DNA from: Limisphaerales bacterium
GTDB taxonomy: Bacteria > Verrucomicrobiota > Verrucomicrobiia > Limisphaerales > UBA11358
NCBI GenBank assembly: GCA_027451565.1
Contig: DAIDJC010000174.1
Coordinates: 1-5,343, forward strand
Length of the DNA: 5,343 nt
Direction: 5' to 3'
Part shown: one piece after another, positions 1 to 5,331 of the stretch
Layout of the letters: the number at the start of each line of letters is the position of its first letter
How positions within the stretch are numbered: position 1 is the first letter of the stretch
The notes under the pieces: generated by a model
What the model saw: the letters and a program-made list of their open reading frames with translations, nothing else
Database searches by the model: none
Told to the model about the DNA's origin: nothing
Translations under genes and position numbers: made by a program

Positions 1-16
1 GAAAGCTCAGTGCCAG

Positions 17-48
17 CCCTCCTCATCAATGGGGATTGATGGAGAGGG
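17..48. repeat. Strong imperfect inverted repeat (hairpin)
   Basis: The arms at 17-30 and 35-48 pair at 13 of 14 positions (one C/A mismatch, one G-T wobble) around a GGGG loop. The inner seven pairs, CATCAAT against ATTGATG, are perfect. On the plus strand a TTTTT tract follows only at 75-79, which is too far for a standard intrinsic terminator, and the minus-strand transcript has no U tract after it. It may end transcription of a gene lying left of the window, or be a structured RNA or protein site. No coding region is supported in 1-202. Confidence 0.6.
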
Positions 49-89
49 AGAAAAGGGCGGTGGGTTCAATTGGGTTTTTAAACGATTTC

Positions 90-113
90 GAGCGCTGAGA
101 GTAACCCGCTCAG
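90..113. repeat. Two mutually exclusive short stems
   Basis: GAGCG (90-94) can pair with CGCTC (107-111), or CTGAG (95-99) with CTCAG (109-113). The two stems share bases and cannot form together. They lie in the leader region of the PfpI-like gene. Five-base stems of this kind arise easily by chance, so this is a weak call. Confidence 0.2.
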
Positions 114-141
114 AAACCGGAATGCGCCAATGAAAATATGC

Positions 142-165
142 GGAAATATTCCAGGAAATATTCCA
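142..165. promoter_or_regulatory. Tandem 12-bp repeat, candidate operator
   Basis: GGAAATATTCCA occurs twice in perfect tandem (142-153 and 154-165). Each copy contains the dyad GGAA-N3-TTCC. A third AAATAT core sits at 134-139, ten bases before the first copy's core. The repeats end 37 bp before the start codon of the PfpI-like gene, where a repressor or activator site would be expected. The repeat and position are read directly; the operator role is inferred, and no regulator is identified. Confidence 0.45.
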
Positions 166-202
166 GCTTTGCCATGCAGGGCGGGAAGGGGCACAATGGC
201 GC

Positions 203-730
203 ATGGTTAAAAATAAATCCGTTCTGGCATTTCTGGATGACGTTTATGAGGACCTGGAGCTTTGGTATCCCAAATTGCGGCTGGAGGAGGATGGCTATAA
301 ACTCGTTTGCGCCTCGCCAACCCTGAGGGTTTTCACGGGAAAACACGGATACCCTGCGGCGGCTGATATTTTGTTGCAGGAAGCCCGATCCACGGATTTT
401 TGCGGGCTGTTGGTGCCGGGCGGATTCATGCCGGACAAGTTGCGCAGGGATCCGAAAGTGCTGGAACTGACCCGGGAGTTTTTTGAAAGCGGCAAAATGG
501 TGGCTTTTATATGTCATGGAGGATGGATTCCAATTTCCGCAAAGATTCTAAGAGGGAAAAGGGTAACCGGTTCATTAGGCATCAAGGATGACCTGGAGAA
601 TGCGGGAGGTGTCTGGGTGAATGAGGCCGTGGTGGAGGATGGGAACCTGATCTCCAGTCGCACACCCAGGGACATGGCAGCTTTTGGAGTTGCCATGGTT
701 AACTACTTAAACCGGTGGCAGAAGGGCTGA
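203..730 (+). CDS. PfpI/DJ-1 superfamily protein (type 1 glutamine amidotransferase-like)
   Basis: A 175-residue cytosolic protein of the PfpI/YhbO branch, whose members are described as intracellular proteases or as protein/nucleotide deglycases; the substrate here cannot be read from sequence. The family signature is nearly complete. The N-terminal YEDLELWYP places the conserved Glu at residue 16. KHGYPAAADI (48-57) matches the PfpI KHGY segment, and VPGG is at 71-74. The nucleophile elbow is AFICHGGW with Cys104-His105. GIKDDLENAG (126-135) and the SSRTP segment (151-155) are typical of PfpI. The length is close to the family norm. The ATG at 203 is preceded by a purine-rich GGGAAGGGG at 183-191, about 11 nt upstream. 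The CHGGW form differs from the more usual CHGP/CHGA. It appears monocistronic; the next gene has its own promoter. Confidence 0.93.
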   Translation: MVKNKSVLAFLDDVYEDLELWYPKLRLEEDGYKLVCASPTLRVFTGKHGYPAAADILLQEARSTDFCGLLVPGGFMPDKLRRDPKVLELTREFFESGKMVAFICHGGWIPISAKILRGKRVTGSLGIKDDLENAGGVWVNEAVVEDGNLISSRTPRDMAAFGVAMVNYLNRWQKG

Positions 731-755
731 GGGCCTGCCCGAAAATTGCGCCAGA

Positions 756-775
756 ATCATGTCCCATCATGCCCC
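756..775. repeat. Short tandem decamer in the intergenic gap
   Basis: ATCATGTCCC (756-765) is followed directly by ATCATGCCCC (766-775), two decamers with one mismatch. They lie between the PfpI-like gene and the promoter of the secreted protein gene. It could be a binding site or chance, and no function is assigned. No terminator with a U tract is visible after the PfpI-like gene. Confidence 0.3.
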
Positions 776-846
776 AATTGGTGTTGACCATCGGTTTGCC
801 TCCTCAAAGTAAATTAAATTTAAACGAGCCTTTCTGCGGGTTGAAT

Positions 847-875
847 TTGAATTAGGTCCGCCAATGTGGTATATT
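847..875 (+). promoter_or_regulatory. Sigma-70-like promoter of the secreted protein gene
   Basis: The -35 element TTGAAT (847-852) and the -10 element TATATT (870-875) are separated by exactly 17 nt. TGG just before the -10 gives an extended -10 (TGn) motif. An A/T-rich stretch around 811-824 upstream could act as an UP element. Transcription would start near 882. This puts the GTG at 866, the most upstream in-frame start of the next gene, inside the promoter, so that GTG is unlikely to be the real start. Confidence 0.55.
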
Positions 876-886
876 GTTGGCATTAT

Positions 887-1834
887 ATGTGTCATATTAG
901 GAGCTTGCTCCAGAATGAAACCACACCTCGTTTTTTCCAGCTTTTGCGCCTTTTATCGCTGATCCTTGTCTTTGCCGTGGGAGTTGCCAGCCAGGGCACG
1001 GTAATGACTTTCGAGTTGGACCCCAGTCTCAGTCAGTTGACTTTATCCGGTCTGGTGGATACGGCTTCTTTTGCGCCGCAGGCCTCCGGGGCGCTTAGCG
1101 CACAGTATAGCGGCACGATTAAGGCGGATGTGACTGGGACGACCATTCAATTCACGGGAGGAAGTGTGGTTGTGGCACAAAACTCGGGAGTGTGGCAGCC
1201 TGGGGTGGGAGGTGTCCTGGGGTTCGCTCCTGCGGTTTACGGAGCCACCAACGATCCCGACCTGGGCACGGGGGTGGGAGCCAATGTGCCGGGAAATTTT
1301 GCGGTAAGGTCCCTGCAAATGGATTTGACCAGCCAGGTTCTGAGTCTGAACTCGGGTCAGTTTGATGGTGGCAGCCTGGTCTTCTCACTGGGAACCAACG
1401 TGGTGAGCGTGGATTACTATTATTCCTCTCAACAAGCTGAAGTAACCAATAACGGAAGCTCATTTTGGAACGGCGCGGTTTCTAATGCGCAATCCACAGC
1501 CACCTTGAGCACGAATTTGAATACGCCTGAATTGGTCATTCCAATTAATGTGACTTACCAGGTAACCACCCTGCTGCAAAATGCATCCATGGTGACCTTG
1601 TCGGGGGAATGGGTGGCTAGAATACTGCCGCCGGTGATCGAATCCATCTCCAAAAGTTTGCCCGACTTGCAATTAATCACATCCAATACCGTGTCCCAGA
1701 CGGTTTTGGAGGTTTCCACCAACTTGTTGAATTGGACCTCTGCATCCTACACAGTGAGCACCAACGGGTTGGGACAGGTGGTTTTTACCACTCCGATTCC
1801 GGTCTCCAAAGGGTTTTATCGTTTGAAACAATAA
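887..1834 (+). CDS. Secreted beta-rich protein with verrucomicrobial C-terminal module, function unknown
   Basis: A 315-residue exported protein from the ATG at 887; the frame stays open back to a GTG at 866 that lies inside the promoter. A hydrophobic signal sequence (about residues 22-35) ends in a plausible signal peptidase I site after VAS. The mature part is rich in Gly, Ser, Thr, Val and Asn and poor in Cys, as expected for an extracellular beta-sandwich or repeat protein. The C-terminal stretch of about 50 residues (LEVSTNLLNW ... GFYRLKQ) matches a module seen at the ends of exported proteins in Pedosphaera-type Verrucomicrobia, possibly a fibronectin-like or sorting domain. No catalytic motif is seen. 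The start is uncertain: the best ribosome binding site (AGGAG, 899-903) serves an ATG at 915 in another frame, and one extra base in the T6 tract at 931-936 would join that start to this frame. Confidence 0.75.
   Translation: MCHIRSLLQNETTPRFFQLLRLLSLILVFAVGVASQGTVMTFELDPSLSQLTLSGLVDTASFAPQASGALSAQYSGTIKADVTGTTIQFTGGSVVVAQNSGVWQPGVGGVLGFAPAVYGATNDPDLGTGVGANVPGNFAVRSLQMDLTSQVLSLNSGQFDGGSLVFSLGTNVVSVDYYYSSQQAEVTNNGSSFWNGAVSNAQSTATLSTNLNTPELVIPINVTYQVTTLLQNASMVTLSGEWVARILPPVIESISKSLPDLQLITSNTVSQTVLEVSTNLLNWTSASYTVSTNGLGQVVFTTPIPVSKGFYRLKQ
899..903 (+). promoter_or_regulatory. Ribosome binding site AGGAG leading to an out-of-frame ATG
   Basis: AGGAG lies 11 nt before ATG 915 and about 17 nt after the predicted transcription start, a textbook arrangement. 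The ATG 915 frame reads only 15 codons (beginning MKPHLVF) to a TGA at 960-962 and overlaps the signal peptide of the main frame. This site therefore decides the start question for the secreted protein: either the gene begins here and is frameshifted, or this is a short overlapping leader. Confidence 0.5.
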
Positions 1835-1885
1835 GCCCGAAAAGCGAAATGGATAGGGTCAAGATGCGGCAGGATGTTGGAGAGG

Positions 1886-1948
1886 AAACTCTTTGGAAAG
1901 ATCGAAACCATACCCGAAGCGGTCTGGGGAGATTTTTCCAAAGCGTTT
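1886..1948. repeat. Long imperfect inverted repeat between convergent genes
   Basis: The arm at 1886-1903 pairs with 1931-1948 at 17 of 18 positions, with one T/C mismatch and one G-T wobble. The core CTTTGGAAA/TTTCCAAAG is perfect. The 27-nt loop (1904-1930) holds a possible inner CCC/GGG stem. It starts 52 nt after the stop codon of the secreted protein gene. A weak GCCC/GGGC stem (1951-1967) and T tracts at 1976-1980 and 1988-1993 follow, so the whole region may terminate plus-strand transcription, although the T tract is not adjacent to the long stem. Alternatives are a small RNA or a decayed mobile-element end. Confidence 0.55.
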
Positions 1949-2020
1949 GCGCCCAGTAGATTGGGGCAGATTAGCTTTTTGAATTTCTTTTTTCGGGATA
2001 AGCCCGCCGTGATCTCCCAA

Positions 2021-2055
2021 GCTCCACAAAATGGGCTGATTTCAGACCATGGAGC
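2021..2055. repeat. Bulged hairpin downstream of the suf operon
   Basis: GCTCC (2021-2025) and ATGG (2031-2034) pair with CCAT (2047-2050) and GGAGC (2051-2055). This gives nine pairs with a 5-nt bulge on one side and a 12-nt loop. It lies 44 nt past the last gene of the minus-strand operon. No U tract follows on either strand, so a terminator role is only tentative. The rest of 1835-2098 shows no convincing gene. Confidence 0.3.
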
Positions 2056-2098
2056 AAGGTTGGGACTTCTACCGAAATGAAATTGGGGGCAGAGCGGA

Positions 2099-2572
2099 TC
2101 AGTAGCCCAGCTTGGCAACTTCCTGTTGCAGGGCCAATTGAAACTCTTGCACGTCTGCCGGGTTGGGCTTATAACCCGTCTGTTTGGGAACCAGACCCAG
2201 TCTTCCCGTTTGGTCCAAATACCAGTCGGCCCCCTGTCCATCGCTGAAAGTGACTTTTCCGCTGACAATGGCACCAGGCCGGGCGATTTGATCCACAGTA
2301 ACGGAAACTTTGCCTGGGGCGCCAGTCGGTTCCTTGGGGGTCTCAGAAGGGGCAGGGGTTGGTGAAATCACGCTGGAGGCGGGGGCTTTGGCGGGTTCTG
2401 GATCCTTGAGCTTGAGCATGAGGTCATCCACCAGGAAACGAGCCTCCATGTAGGTGAGCTTGATGCCGAATTCCTGCATCAGGCGGTTTTGAACTTCCGC
2501 CAGCTTGGCGCCTCCAGAAATCCAATGGGTTACCTGCTGTTTTTGGTCATCCGTTAGTTTCATGTCCGCCAT
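2099..2572 (-). CDS. Unrecognised 157-residue protein, last gene of the suf operon
   Basis: I do not recognise a named family. Residues 4-56 are predicted helical (TDDQKQQVTHWI, then AKLAEVQNRLMQEFGIKL and MEARFLVDDLMLKL) and could fold like a small helix-turn-helix or helical bundle. Residues 57-88 form a Pro/Ala/Ser-rich flexible linker. Residues 89-130 look beta-stranded (KVSVTVDQIARPG, SGKVTFSDGQGADWYLD), and the end is again helical. There is no signal peptide, membrane segment or Cys, so it is probably a soluble cytoplasmic protein and cannot bind a cluster through thiols. It starts 5 nt after the sufC stop, so it is almost certainly co-transcribed, which hints at a role linked to cluster assembly. 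The start may instead be Met4 (2563); neither has a clear Shine-Dalgarno. That it is a real gene is fairly sure; its function is unknown. Confidence 0.75.
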   Translation of the reverse strand: MADMKLTDDQKQQVTHWISGGAKLAEVQNRLMQEFGIKLTYMEARFLVDDLMLKLKDPEPAKAPASSVISPTPAPSETPKEPTGAPGKVSVTVDQIARPGAIVSGKVTFSDGQGADWYLDQTGRLGLVPKQTGYKPNPADVQEFQLALQQEVAKLGY

Positions 2573-2577
2573 TGTAA

Positions 2578-3339
2578 TCAGGAACTCTTGAGAATCCAGT
2601 CGTAACCTTTGGATTCCAACTCCAATGCCAGGGACTTATCACCGGATTTGACGATTCGGCCATCGGCCATGACATGGACATGGTCCGGGACGATATAATT
2701 CAAGAGGCGCTGGTAATGGGTGATCACCAATTGGGCGCTGTCCGGGCGGCGCAATTTATTGACACCCTCGGCCACGGTTTTCAGGGCATCAATATCCAGG
2801 CCGGAATCCGTCTCATCCAAAATGGCGAGGATCGGATCCAAAACAGCCATTTGGAATATTTCAGCCCGTTTTTTTTCGCCTCCGGAAAAGCCGGAGTTGA
2901 CCGAGCGCTTGAGCAGGTCCTCGCCGAGTTCGAGCAGTTTCATTTTTTCCCGCACCAGAGCCAGAAAATCAATGGCATCGAGTTCGGATTGGCCCCGGTG
3001 TTTGCGAATTTCATTCAGGGCAGCCTTGAGGAAGTAGGTGCTGTTGACGCCGGGAATTTCCACCGGATACTGGAAGGCTAGAAAAACGCCCTCCCTGGCC
3101 CGCACCTCGGGGTCCATGTCCAGAAGGTCATGGCCCATGTAGGTGACGGTTCCCTTGGAAACTTCATAGCCATCGCGCCCGGCCAGTATGGCGGCGAGGG
3201 TGCTCTTGCCGCTTCCATTGAGTCCCATCAGGGCATGAACATCGCCCGCATGGATGGTGAGGGTGAGGCCCTTGAGAATTTCCTTTCCCTCCACGCCAGC
3301 GTGAAGGTTGTCAATTTGCAGTATGGGTGTTTTGGTCAT
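2578..3339 (-). CDS. sufC: SUF iron-sulfur cluster assembly ATPase SufC
   Basis: An ABC-type ATPase of 253 residues, the usual SufC length, that powers cluster assembly on the SufB(D) scaffold in the cytoplasm. All nucleotide-binding motifs are present: Walker A GLNGSGKST (39-47, Lys45), Q-loop Gln90 in AFQYPVEIPG, ABC signature SGGEKKR (152-158), Walker B LAILDE (171-176), D-loop SGLD (179-182) and the H-loop His208 in THYQRLL. The ATG at 3339 was chosen because homology begins at once (ILQIDNLHAGVEGKEIL). The frame stays open for 34 more codons to an ATG at 3441 that overlaps the sufB stop as TGATG, but that extension is Pro/Gly-rich and unlike SufC. The chosen start lacks a Shine-Dalgarno and sits in an A/T-rich stretch. 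The stop is 5 nt before the next gene. Confidence 0.96.
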   Translation of the reverse strand: MTKTPILQIDNLHAGVEGKEILKGLTLTIHAGDVHALMGLNGSGKSTLAAILAGRDGYEVSKGTVTYMGHDLLDMDPEVRAREGVFLAFQYPVEIPGVNSTYFLKAALNEIRKHRGQSELDAIDFLALVREKMKLLELGEDLLKRSVNSGFSGGEKKRAEIFQMAVLDPILAILDETDSGLDIDALKTVAEGVNKLRRPDSAQLVITHYQRLLNYIVPDHVHVMADGRIVKSGDKSLALELESKGYDWILKSS

Positions 3340-3440
3340 GGGTAAAAAATATGAATTTAAACCGGGGCAGGGAGGTGGCGCCGGGTCGCCCGTCCCGGGG
3401 GGAGGAGACCTGAAACCGTTCCGTCCGGGATGGGATTGCA
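3340..3440 (-). other. sufB-sufC junction with GC-rich hairpin
   Basis: This 101-bp spacer is unusual in an otherwise tightly packed operon. Its middle is very GC-rich, with a perfect five-pair stem CCGGG (3381-3385) to CCCGG (3394-3398). An alternative stem CGGG/CCCG spans 3382-3392. Next to the sufC ATG the sequence becomes A/T-rich (3341-3360). Such a stem inside a polycistronic message could set the ratio of SufC to SufB by affecting stability or translation; that role is inferred. Confidence 0.35.
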
Positions 3441-4889
3441 TCAGCCCACGCTGCCCTCCAAGCTGACGCCAAGAAGTTTTTGGGCTTCCACGGCAAATTC
3501 CATGGGCAATTCCTTGAAAACTTCCTTGCAGAAGCCGTTGACTATCATGTTGACGGCGTCCTGCGTTTCGAGTCCGCGGGAATTGCAGTAAAAAATCTGG
3601 TCCTCGCCAATTTTTGAGGTGGAGGCTTCATGTTCCACGCTCGCAGTGGTGTTTTTGACTTCAATATAAGGAAAGGTATGAGCCCCGCAGCTATTGCCAA
3701 TGAGCATGGAATCACATTGGGAAAAATTACGGGCGTTTTCGGCGCTTTGGCGGATTTCCACCAAGCCGCGGTAGCTGTTCTGTCCATGGCCGGCTGATAT
3801 TCCCTTGGAAACAATGGTGCTTCGGGTGTTTTTGCCGATGTGAATCATTTTGGTCCCCGTGTCCGCCTGCTGGCGGTTGTTCACCACCGCGACGGAGTAG
3901 AACTCGCCCTTGGATCCGTCGCCCAGCAGGATGCAGCTTGGGTACTTCCAAGTAATGGCAGATCCAGTTTCCACCTGGGTCCAGGTGATCCGGGAGTTCC
4001 TGCCCTTGCACAAGCCACGCTTGGTCACAAAATTATAAATTCCGCCGCGTCCCTGTTCGTCCCCGGGGTACCAGTTTTGAACCGTGCTGTATTTGATTTC
4101 CGAGCCTTCCAGGGCCACCAATTCCACCACTGCGGCGTGCAACTGGTTTTCATCCCGCATGGGTGCCGTGCAACCTTCCAGGTAACTCACGCTGGCGTGG
4201 TCATCAGCAATGATAAGGGTGCGCTCGAACTGGCCGGATTTGGCGGCGTTGATGCGGAAGTAGGTGGATAATTCCATGGGGCATCGCACGCCCTTTGGAA
4301 TGTAGCAAAAAGAACCGTCGCTAAACACCGCGCTGTTGAGAGCCGCGTAATAGTTATCCGTGTAAGGCACCACGGAGCCCAGGTATTTTCTCACCATGTC
4401 GGGGTGTTCCCGCACGGCCTCGCTGAATGAGCAGAAAATAATGCCCTGCTTGGCCAGGTCTTCGCGATAGGTCGTGCCCACCGAGACGGAATCAAACACG
4501 GCATCCACGGCCACCCCCGCCAGACGCGCGCGTTCACGCAGCGGTATCCCCAGTTTCTCGTAGGTTTCCAGCAGCTTGGGGTCCACTTCGTCCAGGCTTT
4601 TGGGGGCATCGTCCTTTTGCTTGGGCGCACTGTAGTAGGTGATGTCTTGAAAATCCACCGGCGGGTATTTTACAAATTGCCATTGAGGCTCCTTCAGGGT
4701 CAGCCAATGGCGATAAGACTTCAGGCGCCAGTCGGTCAGCCATTGGGGCTCCTGCTTCTTGGTGGAAATCAGCCGGATGATGTCTTCGTTTAATCCCGGA
4801 GGCGCGGATTCCGATTCCACATCGGTGACGAACCCGTATTTGTAATCCTGTTTGACCAGGCTTTCAATCGTGTCGGTGGAGGTACTCAT
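3441..4889 (-). CDS. sufB: SUF iron-sulfur cluster assembly scaffold SufB
   Basis: A 482-residue SufB, close to the usual length, the scaffold subunit on which iron-sulfur clusters form in complex with SufC. The sequence is SufB rather than SufD along its whole length. Hallmarks are SVSVGTTYREDL (134-145), the LEGCTAP segment (237-243), KYSTVQNWYPG (266-276), RGLCKGRNSRITWTQVETGS (291-310), GAHTFPYIEVKN (402-413), VEHEAS (418-423) and the C-terminal PMEFAVEAQKLLGVSLEGSVG (462-482). Cys435 in FYCNSRG corresponds to the sulfur-accepting Cys405 of E. coli SufB. The ATG lies one nt after the stop of the upstream regulator (TGAAATG) with no clear Shine-Dalgarno, which points to translational coupling. 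The stop overlaps an alternative, unlikely sufC start. Nothing appears truncated or mutated. Confidence 0.97.
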   Translation of the reverse strand: MSTSTDTIESLVKQDYKYGFVTDVESESAPPGLNEDIIRLISTKKQEPQWLTDWRLKSYRHWLTLKEPQWQFVKYPPVDFQDITYYSAPKQKDDAPKSLDEVDPKLLETYEKLGIPLRERARLAGVAVDAVFDSVSVGTTYREDLAKQGIIFCSFSEAVREHPDMVRKYLGSVVPYTDNYYAALNSAVFSDGSFCYIPKGVRCPMELSTYFRINAAKSGQFERTLIIADDHASVSYLEGCTAPMRDENQLHAAVVELVALEGSEIKYSTVQNWYPGDEQGRGGIYNFVTKRGLCKGRNSRITWTQVETGSAITWKYPSCILLGDGSKGEFYSVAVVNNRQQADTGTKMIHIGKNTRSTIVSKGISAGHGQNSYRGLVEIRQSAENARNFSQCDSMLIGNSCGAHTFPYIEVKNTTASVEHEASTSKIGEDQIFYCNSRGLETQDAVNMIVNGFCKEVFKELPMEFAVEAQKLLGVSLEGSVG

Positions 4890-4890
4890 T

Positions 4891-5331
4891 TCAATCTATC
4901 GGTTCTGTGGAGCAGGCGGCACATCGGCCATGCGCTGCTATATCATAATGGTCCACGTGAAATCCCTTTGGACGAGGCATGGATGTGGAATCCTTGTGGA
5001 GTTGGACGTCAAAAACCCTGCCGCAGGAATCGCAATAGTAATGGCAGTGTTCCTCCATGTTGGGGCAGTACCGGCTCGCGCCCCTTTGGAGTTGCACCTG
5101 GCGCACCAACCCGCATTTCACCAGCGCATCCAGGCAATTATATACCGTGGCATGGGATATTTCCGGCATGTGCCTTTTAGCCCGCATGAAAACCTCTTCC
5201 GCCGTGGGATGATCCCTCTTTTGAAGGATCACATCGTAAACCTGCTGGCGTTGGGGCGTGAAACGAAACCCCACGGTGTTCAACTTCTCAGTCAAACTCC
5301 GGTCCGTATTTTTATGCCCTGCGCTCGCCAT
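4891..5331 (-). CDS. Fur-family transcriptional regulator, first gene of the suf operon
   Basis: A 146-residue Fur/PerR/Zur superfamily regulator, full length. The winged-helix DNA-binding domain spans roughly residues 12-85, with FTPQRQQVYDVI (24-35) and the recognition region ISHATVYNCLDALVKCGLV (58-76). The structural zinc site is intact: Cys100-x2-Cys103 and Cys137-x2-Cys140. An ungapped alignment from memory with B. subtilis PerR maps its metal ligands H37, D85, H91, H93 and D104 to His41, Cys89, His95, His97 and Asp108. The one change, Asp to Cys, recalls the Cys ligand in actinobacterial Zur, so PerR, Fur or Zur cannot be chosen with confidence. The protein has eight Cys in all. Its position, one nt before sufB, suggests it controls the suf operon and itself. 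The promoter is not seen because only 12 nt lie beyond the start codon. Confidence 0.93.
   Translation of the reverse strand: MASAGHKNTDRSLTEKLNTVGFRFTPQRQQVYDVILQKRDHPTAEEVFMRAKRHMPEISHATVYNCLDALVKCGLVRQVQLQRGASRYCPNMEEHCHYYCDSCGRVFDVQLHKDSTSMPRPKGFHVDHYDIAAHGRCAACSTEPID

Noticed and set aside
7..204. A 65-codon minus-strand frame at the left edge
   Set aside because: Its composition is erratic, it reads through the hairpin and the tandem repeat, and there is no family similarity.
138..326. A 62-codon plus-strand frame beginning MRKYSRKYSS
   Set aside because: The peptide repeat is only a reading of the tandem 12-bp DNA repeat, and the frame runs into the well-supported PfpI-like gene.
784..815. 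TTGACC ... TAAATT as a second promoter
   Set aside because: The spacer is 20 nt and the -10 box matches the consensus poorly; the 847-875 pair is clearly better.
866..886. GTG 866 as start of the secreted protein
   Set aside because: It lies between the -35 and -10 boxes of the best promoter and would add only MVYCWHY, which does not look like a signal peptide n-region.
1994..2006. CGGG-ATAAG-CCCG stem next to a T6 tract, considered as a terminator
   Set aside because: The T tract lies on the 5' side in the plus strand, and the minus-strand RNA has A residues after the stem, so it fits a terminator on neither strand.
1874..2080. A 68-codon plus-strand frame in the convergent gap
   Set aside because: Its start has no properly spaced ribosome binding site, it overlaps the long inverted repeat and the bulged hairpin, and its product shows no recognisable family or domain pattern.
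2851..2863. GGAATATTTC inside sufC, resembling the 142-165 repeat in reverse orientation
   Set aside because: It is a single imperfect copy within a conserved coding region, so chance is the better explanation.
3840..4271. A 143-codon plus-strand frame opposite sufB
   Set aside because: It is a shadow of sufB, which is conserved over its full length on the other strand.
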